From Bacteroidales bacterium (GTDB taxonomy: Bacteria > Bacteroidota > Bacteroidia > Bacteroidales > ML635J-15), in contig QKHS01000081.1 of the NCBI GenBank assembly GCA_003249955.1, forward strand, positions 1-64,000: a stretch of 64,000 bases of DNA, given 5' to 3'. Shown one piece after another: positions 43,804-52,454 of the stretch (position 1 is its first letter; every line of letters begins with the position of its first letter). A program made the translations under genes and the position numbers. The notes below the pieces were generated by a model, which worked only from the letters and a program-made list of their open reading frames with translations, did not search any database and was not told the origin of the DNA.

Positions 43804-44640
43804 ATGAAAAAATATTTTATATTTATAATCGGTGGAATTTTATTTCTGGCGATGCTTTGTTCGTGCTCAGGTAAAATTAATTCTACCGAGAAGCTTATGG
43901 AAGCCATTTCCAAAAAATACAACGGAAAATGGTTCAGGCAAATAAAATTCAGCCAAACCACCAGTTTCTATGAGGAAGATACTGTCTATAAAACCGAAAG
44001 ATGGATTGAAGAATATATTTATCCGTCTCAGCTTATAATTAAAGTTAATCATGAGAACAGCCTGGACGGACAGTTGTACAGGAATGATTCCATTTATGTT
44101 TTTAAGGACAACGAAATAAAATATCAGGCTAAAGCTACTCACGATCTGGTCATTTTAAGCATGGATATATATAACATGACCAAAGATGAAATAATGACCA
44201 GACTAAGCGGATTAGAATACGATCTCAGCAAATTCCATGAAGCAACTTATAATAACCGCAAAATATATGTAATCGGTGCCGAAAAAGGAGATTCTACGTC
44301 AAATCAGCTATGGTATGATGCTGAAAATCTGTACTTTATAAAAATGACAAAAAATACAAAAAACGGATTACAGGAAGTCTTTTTCAGCGATTATATAAAT
44401 ATTGAAGGACAAGGCTGGATAGAACAGGAAATAGTTTTTAAAATAAACGGAAAAACATATTTAAAAGAAAAATACTACAATATTCAGATTCCGACAGAAA
44501 CAAAAAAAGAAATTAATGTAAGTGATTTTAAAAATTTCAATATTTCATTGGAAAGAACTGTTCAGTACATTATTGAATACGGAATCTGTAATCAGGGAAA
44601 ACGTGTTTTTGTAATGCTGTGGGATAATTTACCCGGATAG
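43804..44640 (+). CDS. Lipoprotein of unknown function, possibly LolA-like
   Basis: A 278-residue protein with a lipoprotein signal (MKKYFIFIIGGILFLAMLCSC, lipobox ending in Cys20 or Cys21). The body has repeated beta-strand and aromatic patterns (YIYPSQLIIKVNHEN, DSIYVFKDNEIKYQ, QLWYDAENLYFIKM) that suggest the half-barrel fold of lipoprotein-sorting proteins such as LolA, but this is only an impression. The C-terminal stretch after INVSDFKNFNISL has an odd character and two unpaired Cys/Gly-rich bits. No function can be assigned. The preceding winged-helix gene may share its transcript. Confidence 0.75.
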   Translation: MKKYFIFIIGGILFLAMLCSCSGKINSTEKLMEAISKKYNGKWFRQIKFSQTTSFYEEDTVYKTERWIEEYIYPSQLIIKVNHENSLDGQLYRNDSIYVFKDNEIKYQAKATHDLVILSMDIYNMTKDEIMTRLSGLEYDLSKFHEATYNNRKIYVIGAEKGDSTSNQLWYDAENLYFIKMTKNTKNGLQEVFFSDYINIEGQGWIEQEIVFKINGKTYLKEKYYNIQIPTETKKEINVSDFKNFNISLERTVQYIIEYGICNQGKRVFVMLWDNLPG

Positions 44641-44835
44641 TTTTCTTATTATAAAGGATTTTAGTTTAAAGAGTTTAAAATATCGGATTCTGAGAGCCTT
44701 TAAAAAACAAAGATAAATGTCGTATAATTTATATTATGTTAAATAGGATATTATAAACCTGACTCCCGGCTATAAAATGTTCCTTTATAATTTCTGTGAT
44801 AAATAGCGGATTATTTATGACTCATCCCTTTTTTA

Positions 44836-46017
44836 TCAAGGTCTTTCTCCGTCATTCTTCTTAACAATTTGTGTATAAACGTTAAGACTGTTCAAATTTA
44901 CAATATGAATATCCTTGTAAAAATAATTCAGTATTTTATCATATGTGTATCCTCTTGATGCCATAATCATTGCACTTTCCTGCGATAATCCGACTCCATG
45001 TCCTGAACCTTTTCCGTTTACAGTAACAACACCGCTTTTATCCAGGCTCATATTAAAATATGACGATTTCCAGCCCAAATCACTGCGTACAGCCGCAAGC
45101 TTAACAGAATCATTACCAATTTTAAAAGCTGATATTCTTGAATTTGGCATACACACGATTAAATCCTTGACTAATTTGCTGTCAGCGGCTTTAAGGCCTT
45201 TTTTTACAAGAAATGCCTGCCATTCTATACCAGGCATCAAAAGTTTCCACGAATAATTTTTACCGTAAACAGCAAATGTATCACTAACAGGTTTAAGATA
45301 GTCGGCTTTAACATTAACAACATTACGTCCGTCTGCCGTAAGACCGCCACTGTTAAGATGATAAAAAGATTGTATAATATTCATGTATTTATCTACCATT
45401 ACCAGATTTGTGGTTTTTTTGGCAGCCTGAATAATTACTCTGTTTGTTGATTTATTTTTATAGAGCTGACAATGAGATCCGTCACAAAAATCAAAGCCTT
45501 CGGCACCATGTTTAGACAGGTTAAACAATGTAAAAGTCCTTAATACCACTGACATTGCTTTAAAATACTCTTCCGAAGCCAGCGCTGCACCTTCTGCTTC
45601 GACTATACCTGCTACATATGAATCCAGAGGCACATAATTAATAGCAAAAATATTAAAGTTATCGCGTTTTATTTTAAGCCAGCCTTCGAAACAACGGGCC
45701 GCTTCTACAGAACCTGTATAATTTACAAAAAAAGAAGCTTCTCCAGAATTTACAATACGGATATCTTTATCGGTGGCAAAAGCCTTGGTACGGTTACGAT
45801 AAACAAGATAATCAGATTCTTTTACAATGTTGATATTATTGCCTGTTTCAACTGTATCAATCAACTTTTTATCATCATATACGAGATATTTTCCTTTCTG
45901 AACAGTAACAGTAATCCCTTGCGGCTTTCTGTCATAAAAAAGTGCAACAGACACTTCCTGAGCAGAAACAATGCCGGCAAAATTTAAGAATACTACAACT
46001 GTTAGAATTCTATTCAT
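44836..46017 (-). CDS. SpoIID/LytB-domain peptidoglycan-processing protein
   Basis: A 393-residue exported protein with a SpoIID domain, which in spore formers denudes peptidoglycan by lytic transglycosylase activity on glycan strands. Homologues in other bacteria act in envelope remodelling. The signal peptide ends IVSA|QEVS. The conserved C-terminal motif is GSGHGVGLSQESAM and the central SHCQLYKN segment also fits. It overlaps lpxB by 8 bases and ends a leftward operon surE / small membrane protein / lpxB / this gene. That context suggests a role in envelope growth. Confidence 0.9.
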   Translation of the reverse strand: MNRILTVVVFLNFAGIVSAQEVSVALFYDRKPQGITVTVQKGKYLVYDDKKLIDTVETGNNINIVKESDYLVYRNRTKAFATDKDIRIVNSGEASFFVNYTGSVEAARCFEGWLKIKRDNFNIFAINYVPLDSYVAGIVEAEGAALASEEYFKAMSVVLRTFTLFNLSKHGAEGFDFCDGSHCQLYKNKSTNRVIIQAAKKTTNLVMVDKYMNIIQSFYHLNSGGLTADGRNVVNVKADYLKPVSDTFAVYGKNYSWKLLMPGIEWQAFLVKKGLKAADSKLVKDLIVCMPNSRISAFKIGNDSVKLAAVRSDLGWKSSYFNMSLDKSGVVTVNGKGSGHGVGLSQESAMIMASRGYTYDKILNYFYKDIHIVNLNSLNVYTQIVKKNDGERP

Positions 46018-47128
46018 TCATTACTTTAGTTAACATATTTTCGGCTATCCTCTTGTAAATACCCGGTTGATTCAATTCGTTATACAAAGATATGTAATTT
46101 TCTTTTATTGACCGGAGATTTTTTCCTTCCGGCAAAATATTTTTTAATTCTGCCACCAGATTACCTACAGTTAAATCGTTTTGTATTAACTCCTTAACTG
46201 CCGGTTTGTCAAGTATTAAGTTAACCAATGAAATGTATTTTACATTGGCAACAAACCTTGCAATGGCGACCGAAACTTTACCTCCTTTATAACAAACAAC
46301 CTGAGGCAAACCGAATAATGCGGCTTCTAAAGTTGCAGTTCCTGATGTTATTAATCCGGCAACCGAATGCGACAATATCTCATAAGTTTGTCCGAAAATA
46401 ACTTTTATTTTTGATTCTTTCAGTATTTCATCGTAAAAATCCTGTTCTATTGCAGGAGCTCCGGTAATAATAAAATTATAATCCGGAAATTTTAAAGCAA
46501 CTTCGGCCATTACAGGCAACATATGTTTTATTTCCTGCCTCCTGCTTCCTGCCATCAGTGCTATTACAGGGTTCTGATTCAGTCCGTTCGCTATTCTGAA
46601 TTCTTCAATACTTTTCTTTTTATAATTATTTGCAATGTCAACCAACGGATGTCCGAAATACTCCACTCCCACGCCGTATTTTGCATAAAATTCCTTTTCA
46701 AAAGGGAGAATTGTGTACATTCTGTCAACATAATCACGTATTTTATAAACTCTTCCGGCTTTCCACGCCCAAACATTCGGAGAAATAAAATAAAGCGATT
46801 TAAAACCTTTTTCTTTTACCCATTTGGCCATACGAAGATTAAAGCCGGGATAATCGACAAAAATAACTGCATCTGGCTTAAAATCAAGTATTTGCTGTTT
46901 GCAAAGTTTGAAGTTCTTTTTTATGGTAGCGAGATTTTGTAGCACTTCGACAAACCCCATAAATGCCAGTTCACGAATATGTTTCCGCACATTCATGCCC
47001 TGTTTTTGCAGTAAATCTCCTCCCCAACCTTCAAATTCGGCTTCTCTGTCAATAAGTTTTATCTGTTCGGCAAGGTGCGAACCGTGTAAATCACCGGAGG
47101 CTTCTCCTGCAATAATAAAATACTTCAT
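46010..47128 (-). CDS. lpxB: Lipid-A-disaccharide synthase
   Basis: LpxB joins UDP-2,3-diacylglucosamine and lipid X to make the lipid A disaccharide. The 372-residue product shows AGEASGDLHGS at the N-terminus, the conserved FVDYPGFNLRMAKW and the SPNVWAWKAGRVYKI helix, and a late VVCYKGG segment. Size matches the family. It is membrane-associated on the cytoplasmic side. The start overlaps the stop of the 105-residue gene by one base, and the stop overlaps the SpoIID gene, so all are coupled. Confidence 0.97.
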   Translation of the reverse strand: MKYFIIAGEASGDLHGSHLAEQIKLIDREAEFEGWGGDLLQKQGMNVRKHIRELAFMGFVEVLQNLATIKKNFKLCKQQILDFKPDAVIFVDYPGFNLRMAKWVKEKGFKSLYFISPNVWAWKAGRVYKIRDYVDRMYTILPFEKEFYAKYGVGVEYFGHPLVDIANNYKKKSIEEFRIANGLNQNPVIALMAGSRRQEIKHMLPVMAEVALKFPDYNFIITGAPAIEQDFYDEILKESKIKVIFGQTYEILSHSVAGLITSGTATLEAALFGLPQVVCYKGGKVSVAIARFVANVKYISLVNLILDKPAVKELIQNDLTVGNLVAELKNILPEGKNLRSIKENYISLYNELNQPGIYKRIAENMLTKVMNE

Positions 47129-47445
47129 TATGCAAATTTTAGTACTACAACCAATAACGTATAAATCATTACAGATATTATAACTCCTTTGATTGCATAC
47201 CAGTAATCAAGTTTTTTAAAAAGGAAAAACAATAAAAGATTCGGCAAAACACAAATGCTGAAAACTGCTATAAATGATCCTGTTTCATACAAAGTTTCCA
47301 GAAATTCGCCAAACCCCAGTTCTTTGCTTTTCATCAACATAAAAAGATAATAAATACAAAAACTTATTAACGGTAAAACCATTCCTAATATCAGGCCTAT
47401 AAATGGTTTATTGTACTTTTTGATCATGTTTGGTTTTGCGTCCAT
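47128..47445 (-). CDS. Small membrane protein between surE and lpxB
   Basis: A 105-residue protein with three predicted membrane helices (about 15-37, 56-76 and 83-104) and a short basic N-terminus (MDAKPNMIKKYNK). It sits 2 bases after surE and shares one base with the lpxB start. From memory, a similar small membrane gene occupies this place in other Bacteroidota, which suggests conserved function in lipid A or envelope assembly, but the role is unknown. Confidence 0.75.
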   Translation of the reverse strand: MDAKPNMIKKYNKPFIGLILGMVLPLISFCIYYLFMLMKSKELGFGEFLETLYETGSFIAVFSICVLPNLLLFFLFKKLDYWYAIKGVIISVMIYTLLVVVLKFA

Positions 47446-47447
47446 AA

Positions 47448-48218
47448 TTATTTAATTCTTTTTTTAAGTTCGTTTATAGTGTTATATTCGGTAAAATCAA
47501 TTTTTACAGGAACTACCGACGCATAATTATTTGCCAATGCCCATTCATCAGATTCTTCATTTCCAGGTTCAAAATTATGAAAATCTCCTGTAAGCCAATA
47601 ATAATCTCCACCGTAAGGGTCCGTTCTTTTATCAAACTCTTCTTTCCATACTCCTGTTGTTTGCTTACAAATTTTAAATCCCCTGTAATTTTTCTCGTCT
47701 GTAACAGGAAAATTTACATTAAGAGAAACCTGTGGTGGCAGACCGTTCTCCAAAACGTCTTCTATTATTTTGGTTCCGTGTTTTACTACAAGACTAAAAT
47801 CTGCATCTTTTGAATGATCAAGAACCGAAAATCCTATTGACGGAATACCGTAAAGACTGGTTTCAATTGCAGCACCCATAGTTCCGGAATATATTACACT
47901 TATAGCGGAATTTGAACCGTGATTTATCCCGGAAACCATCAGATCCGGCTTACGTGGCAACAACTGGTTTATTGCAAGTTTAACGCAATCTACCGGAGTT
48001 CCTGATACTGCAATAATACTCAGTTCTGTCCCGATTTTAATTTTTCTGGTTCGTAAGGGTTCAAGCAGGCTTATTGAATGACTCATTCCTGACTGACCTT
48101 TTTCCGGAGCAACAACAAACACATCTCCATATGGTAAAACCATGTTTATCAAATTCTCCAGCCCTCTTGCATCAACGCCATCGTCGTTTGATACCAATAT
48201 TAATTTTCTGTCTTTCAC
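47448..48218 (-). CDS. surE: 5'-nucleotidase SurE
   Basis: SurE is a survival-type metallophosphatase that dephosphorylates nucleoside monophosphates (and some polyphosphates). The 256-residue product has the catalytic SNDDG motif near the N-terminus (residues 9-13), the EKGQSGMSHS block and the SGINHGSN metal-site segment. It is the first gene of the leftward operon with lpxB, with a TAnnTTTG element upstream. Length fits the family. Confidence 0.96.
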   Translation of the reverse strand: MKDRKLILVSNDDGVDARGLENLINMVLPYGDVFVVAPEKGQSGMSHSISLLEPLRTRKIKIGTELSIIAVSGTPVDCVKLAINQLLPRKPDLMVSGINHGSNSAISVIYSGTMGAAIETSLYGIPSIGFSVLDHSKDADFSLVVKHGTKIIEDVLENGLPPQVSLNVNFPVTDEKNYRGFKICKQTTGVWKEEFDKRTDPYGGDYYWLTGDFHNFEPGNEESDEWALANNYASVVPVKIDFTEYNTINELKKRIK

Positions 48219-48237
48219 TCTAATCCTAATTATATTG

Positions 48238-48245
48238 CAAAAATA
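48238..48245 (-). promoter_or_regulatory. TAnnTTTG promoter -7 element for surE (minus strand)
   Basis: The minus strand reads TATTTTTG, an exact match, 19 bases before the surE ATG. It should drive the surE to SpoIID operon. Confidence 0.55.
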
Positions 48246-48370
48246 GTAATAGAAGTTGTCGTTTCCTTTTAATAATCAGTTAGTTTTCAACAATTTATTG
48301 ATGAAAATAATTTTTATACTCATTTAAAATTTTTAATCCGCTTATCAGGCAATAAATTAAAGTCGTAATA

Positions 48371-49282
48371 CTATAATTCCAACAGCATTCCGTCTTCTGC
48401 TCCGACAGTGTTTTCAAAGACATCTGATGCTTCTTTGACTAAAGAATCTACATCTTTATAACGCGATGAAAAATGCCCGACTACCAGTTTTTTTGAATTC
48501 GTATGAATTGCAATTTCTGCTGCCTGTTTTGCAGTGGAATGAAAAGTTTCCTTTGCCATATCCTTTAAATCAGATGCAAATGTCGCTTCATGATAAAGCA
48601 AATCAACATCTGAAAAATATGCGGTCAGATTCTTTAACGGCAAAGTATCCGTGCAAAACGCGTACGAACGTACTGCTCCGGCTTTGGTGGTAAGTTCCGA
48701 ATTTTTTATTATTTCTCCGTCTTCATCAATCAGATCCTCCCCTGCTTTTATTCTAAGAATCTCTGAGACCGATAATTCGTATCTTTCTATAACATCCTTC
48801 CTGATATTTTGCTGTTTTTGTTTTTCGATAAACAAAAAACCAAAAACCGGTTTGCTATGCTTTAGCGGGAAGCTGTAAACTTCAAAGAATTTATTCTCAA
48901 AAATAAGATTTTTACCATCTGCAGTCAACGGATGAAAGTTGATTTTGTACTTAAGCTCATCATTATTAAGACTGAGAACTGTTTCATAAATTTCTTTAAG
49001 TTTTGCCGGAGCATAAATATTAAGAGCCTGCTTACGCCCCAACAGATTAAAACTCGACAAAAGTCCGAATATCCCGTAAATGTGGTCTCCATGCAGGTGA
49101 GATATAAAAATATTCTGCAATCTTCCCAAAGGTACGCTGAATTTTCTCATTTGCATCTGAGTTCCCTCGGCACAATCAATCAGATAAGGTGTTTCGTTAT
49201 ATGTTACCACCTGGGCAGTAGGCATGCGTGTAGATGTAGGTAAAGCAGAACTGCTGCCCAATATGCGGATATTAAATTTCAT
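48371..49282 (-). CDS. rnz: Ribonuclease Z (tRNA 3' endonuclease)
   Basis: RNase Z trims tRNA precursors at the 3' end. The 303-residue product is a metallo-beta-lactamase fold protein of the short form: LGSSSALPT at the N-terminus, the histidine motif SHLHGDH (61-67), LYHEATF, and the late KLVVGHFSSRY segment. The flexible arm falls in the middle of the protein. It sits 152 bases to the right of surE in the same direction, so it may be a separate unit. Confidence 0.96.
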   Translation of the reverse strand: MKFNIRILGSSSALPTSTRMPTAQVVTYNETPYLIDCAEGTQMQMRKFSVPLGRLQNIFISHLHGDHIYGIFGLLSSFNLLGRKQALNIYAPAKLKEIYETVLSLNNDELKYKINFHPLTADGKNLIFENKFFEVYSFPLKHSKPVFGFLFIEKQKQQNIRKDVIERYELSVSEILRIKAGEDLIDEDGEIIKNSELTTKAGAVRSYAFCTDTLPLKNLTAYFSDVDLLYHEATFASDLKDMAKETFHSTAKQAAEIAIHTNSKKLVVGHFSSRYKDVDSLVKEASDVFENTVGAEDGMLLEL

Positions 49283-49416
49283 TTGTTTTTGTTTTGCAAA
49301 TTTTGGCCTAAAAATACACTAATTATCGCATTTTTGCTTTATCCGGAAAAGATATCCCTTAATTTTTATATTATTTTTTACTTTCTGATTGCTACAGAAT
49401 CAGATCATGCAGATTA

Positions 49417-51294
49417 TTATTCAAAAATATTCCCGGGCGGAATCCCTCCTGCTTTAATAATAGAGTCATTTCTTTCCTGTCTTTTTTGATAATAGTCTTC
49501 GAATATTTTAACATTATCAATCTGAAGGTTTTCAATTACATATTTATTCCATTTATTCATTTCAGAGACTTTCTTACCGAAATCAACATCATACATGTAT
49601 TTGTAAGTTAATATTTCCATATCTTCTTTTGTCTTGTAATAAAGCGAGTCGATTTGTTTTAAAGTAAGATTTTTCATGTCAAGTTGTTCCTGCATCTTTC
49701 TTCTTTCAATCTCACAAATGTCAAAATAAATATTTACAAACGAGTTGGTATAATCTTTAACCATCAACCTGTAAAATGAGTTTGCCTCGTCAAAAACAGT
49801 GTATGAATTACATAAAACAGAATCCCCGTATTGATTAACGTCAAGTAAAATCTGGATTTTTATTTTACAAAGCTGATCTGTCGTGTAAGCTGAAATTTCT
49901 GCCTGTGTTGCTGTTTTATTCTGCGGCATTGTTTTATCTATAAATACCCTTCTTCCTGGTTGCCAGAATGTAAACTGACCCAAATAAGTATTGTCATAAC
50001 CATAGAACCAGAAAGAAGAATCAACAACAATTTGTTCAGTTACCTTTCGCAGAAAATCACGGCCATAGTTTCCTTCTGTAAAATTTAACTGATAGCCGTT
50101 ATCGGCAAAGAAACCTATTTTTGCTTTCTGACCATCGGTAAGAAGCATTGCAGAGTTATTATCCCAGAAAATTTTGTTATACGGAATAAGAGACAATTTT
50201 GCATAATCTCCTATCCAGCTATCATAGTCAAAATATGGTAAAATGAAAGTGCTTTCATAATCATAAAAATATAAAACAGCTTTTGAATGCGTGATCCTCG
50301 CCGGTTCTTCCAGACTTTTGTTACTGAAAGTGAGTGCACCACCTGTTACCGAGTGATATCTGAGGCTGTAATCAAAAACAATATAATCGGGAAATGCTCC
50401 TTCTTCAGTAATTCTGAATGACTGTATAATGTCCATATTTACACTGTCAATTCTATCTTCTACTACCGATTCAAAAGGATGTATTTTTGCATCAGCCACA
50501 TGAAGTTTTACTTTAAGTAAAAGCATAGTTTCCTTGTCAATCCATATTTCTCCGGAAAAAATGCTGTTTTTGTACTGTTTCGGGGTAAAGGCAATATTAA
50601 TAATAGAACTGTCCGAATAAACAAGATTCAGATCAAAATCTTTTATCATATCTTTTTTATTTAATTGCGTGGGAATAAGAGGAAAATAACAGTTGTTAAC
50701 GAAAAGATTCAGCCTTCTGATAGCATTTGAAGTTTCCAGATTCCGGTAAATCCTGTTATCTAAAACGGACAGCCCGATCCTGCCGTTTTTTAAGAACAAA
50801 TCAATTATCCTCTGACCTTTTAAAAAGCCGTTGTAATAACATTCCAGTAATTCGGCAGGCTGCTCTCCTATTTCTGTCTCCAGCCCGTAATAAACTTTAG
50901 AAACGGCTTCGGGATCGTTTCTCAGCATACTTTTTTTGCATTTTAACAAAATATCGTACAAATATTCGTCACCGGCATGAATTGTTACTTCCTGCAATGC
51001 CAGTCCCTGTTGCAACAATAATATCTCACTTTTATTCAATAATAATCTTGCGGGAATTACCTGTGTCTCATAACCAAGGTAAGAAAATACCAATACATCT
51101 TTTTCTATGTCTGCCGAAATGCTGAAAACCCCGTCAGCATTAGTTATAGTCCCTTTTGATTTGCCCTGAACAGACACATTGCAATATGCAAGAGGTTCTT
51201 TTGTACCCGCATCTTTAACATGTGCCTTTATATAAGTCTGTGCAAAGCTGCACAACGACAAAAAAAGGAATATGAATACGATTCCTGCTTTCAT
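49417..51294 (-). CDS. Exported protein with CarboxypepD_reg-like N-terminal domain
   Basis: A 625-residue protein with signal peptide cleaved before Gln (LCSFA|QTY). Residues 20-90 form a carboxypeptidase regulatory-like beta-sandwich (VKDAGTKEPLAYCNVSVQG, GTITNADGVFSI, VFSYLGYETQ), common in TonB-dependent receptors and other outer-membrane proteins of this phylum. The remaining 530 residues look beta-rich and are not recognised, ending in a charged helical stretch (QIDSLYYKTKEDMEILTYK). It has no plug or barrel signature. It probably sits at the outer membrane. It is leftward and isolated by short gaps. Confidence 0.82.
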   Translation of the reverse strand: MKAGIVFIFLFLSLCSFAQTYIKAHVKDAGTKEPLAYCNVSVQGKSKGTITNADGVFSISADIEKDVLVFSYLGYETQVIPARLLLNKSEILLLQQGLALQEVTIHAGDEYLYDILLKCKKSMLRNDPEAVSKVYYGLETEIGEQPAELLECYYNGFLKGQRIIDLFLKNGRIGLSVLDNRIYRNLETSNAIRRLNLFVNNCYFPLIPTQLNKKDMIKDFDLNLVYSDSSIINIAFTPKQYKNSIFSGEIWIDKETMLLLKVKLHVADAKIHPFESVVEDRIDSVNMDIIQSFRITEEGAFPDYIVFDYSLRYHSVTGGALTFSNKSLEEPARITHSKAVLYFYDYESTFILPYFDYDSWIGDYAKLSLIPYNKIFWDNNSAMLLTDGQKAKIGFFADNGYQLNFTEGNYGRDFLRKVTEQIVVDSSFWFYGYDNTYLGQFTFWQPGRRVFIDKTMPQNKTATQAEISAYTTDQLCKIKIQILLDVNQYGDSVLCNSYTVFDEANSFYRLMVKDYTNSFVNIYFDICEIERRKMQEQLDMKNLTLKQIDSLYYKTKEDMEILTYKYMYDVDFGKKVSEMNKWNKYVIENLQIDNVKIFEDYYQKRQERNDSIIKAGGIPPGNIFE

Positions 51295-51347
51295 TGCAAA
51301 TTGATTAAAACATACTGTTTTTATTCTAAACTCATATCTTAAACTAT

Positions 51348-51830
51348 TTATTCTACTTCAGAAATAATAGCCACATAATTTTTTCCGTATTTTTTTGCAC
51401 ATTTGGGACAGGTTGTGTACCACATGTACATTTTTTTCATTTTAAATCCTTTATTTTTTAAAGTTTCGTCATAATCTGCACACCAGTCTCCTGTATCATT
51501 AAATTGACCTTCATAAATTTTACAATAATAATTTCCTGAAAGTAAGACATTTTCAGCATCTGGAATTTCTTTATCAACTGCCAGATAAATATCCATATTC
51601 CATTTGGATGTATGATCTGACAGACAAAGCCATTCCTGTACAGCCGCATTTGCGGCACTTACTTTCTCATCAAGTCTCTTAATAACCTGTCCGAAGTTGA
51701 CAGGCATGTTAAATATCGTACTAACTTTTGCTTTGATAAATCGTTTGTCTTTCCATTCAAATAATCGATTATCCCACTCTTCCGGTTCAAACTGAGGGCA
51801 GCAAATTAATTCCTCTTTTTCGATTGTCAT
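51348..51830 (-). CDS. Conserved small protein with C-terminal TCPKC motif
   Basis: The 160-residue product has an N-terminal CCPQFEPEEWDNR segment, a middle ligand-binding-like alpha/beta part (VNFGQVIKRLDEK, then NYYCKIYEGQFNDT) and ends in YTTCPKCAKKYGKNYVAII. The last motif, with a Cys pair and tyrosine-rich surroundings, resembles small proteins often annotated only as hydrolase or GyrI-like small-molecule-binding. I cannot choose between these. The Cys pair could bind metal or be redox-active. It runs in the same direction as the TfoX-like gene to its right. Confidence 0.75.
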   Translation of the reverse strand: MTIEKEELICCPQFEPEEWDNRLFEWKDKRFIKAKVSTIFNMPVNFGQVIKRLDEKVSAANAAVQEWLCLSDHTSKWNMDIYLAVDKEIPDAENVLLSGNYYCKIYEGQFNDTGDWCADYDETLKNKGFKMKKMYMWYTTCPKCAKKYGKNYVAIISEVE

Positions 51831-51856
51831 AAATGTTTGTTTTTGTTTTTAGTTAT

Positions 51857-52117
51857 TTAAATTGATTTTTTTAACATATTATAGAACTCTGTTAACTCTT
51901 TCATACGACTTTTGTCAAGTTCGTGCCATCTGATACCCTGAACAGCTCCCTCCAAAGCATACAACTGATTAATGCAGACGTTTTCATCAATAGCAGCCAG
52001 TTTTATAAAAACTTTTTCACTTCCTGCCCATTTTAACTGCTCAGGAGAATCAATTCCGGCAATTTTTAATTTGTCAGCAAGAGCCCTGCCTATATTGTGA
52101 AGAGATGACAGTTCCAT
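51857..52117 (-). CDS. TfoX/Sxy C-terminal domain protein
   Basis: An 86-residue protein equal to the TfoX C-terminal domain alone: a helix-hairpin-helix-like start (LHNIGRALADKLKIAGI), the GSEKVFIKLAA segment, CINQLYALEGAVQGIRW, and a C-terminal helix. In Haemophilus the full-length Sxy protein activates competence genes. Stand-alone C-terminal domains are common in Bacteroidota and their function is not established. It precedes the TCPKC gene by 26 bases and may share its transcript. Confidence 0.88.
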   Translation of the reverse strand: MELSSLHNIGRALADKLKIAGIDSPEQLKWAGSEKVFIKLAAIDENVCINQLYALEGAVQGIRWHELDKSRMKELTEFYNMLKKSI

Positions 52118-52454
52118 CTTATTAAATTGTGTATTTTACTTTTAAAACATCTCATTTGCATATTCTCAAATGCAAAATATTTTCTCACGGTTTTATTAAA
52201 AATTTGTAAAACCAATACGTCACAAATTTAAAAACAATGTTGATTATTTTGTTAAAACAAACAAAATAATATTTAAATTAATATATTAAATCATACACAA
52301 CAAAAAAAAACCGCTCATAATCAGGATGTTTTAAGATTATGATTACAAATTGTTAATAAATATAATTAAAATTAATAGTATTAAAAGCAACCTGTAAGAA
52401 AATATTTCGTAATAATATAAGTCCTTGTTAAGTATTTACTTAAAACCAACTATT
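52118..52454. other. AT-rich intergenic region with no gene
   Basis: About 337 bases between the divergent TfoX-like gene and the T9SS P-domain protein. It is strongly AT-rich, with stretches of A or T, and contains no exact TAnnTTTG near the right-hand gene. No repeat, hairpin or open frame worth calling was seen. Confidence 0.5.
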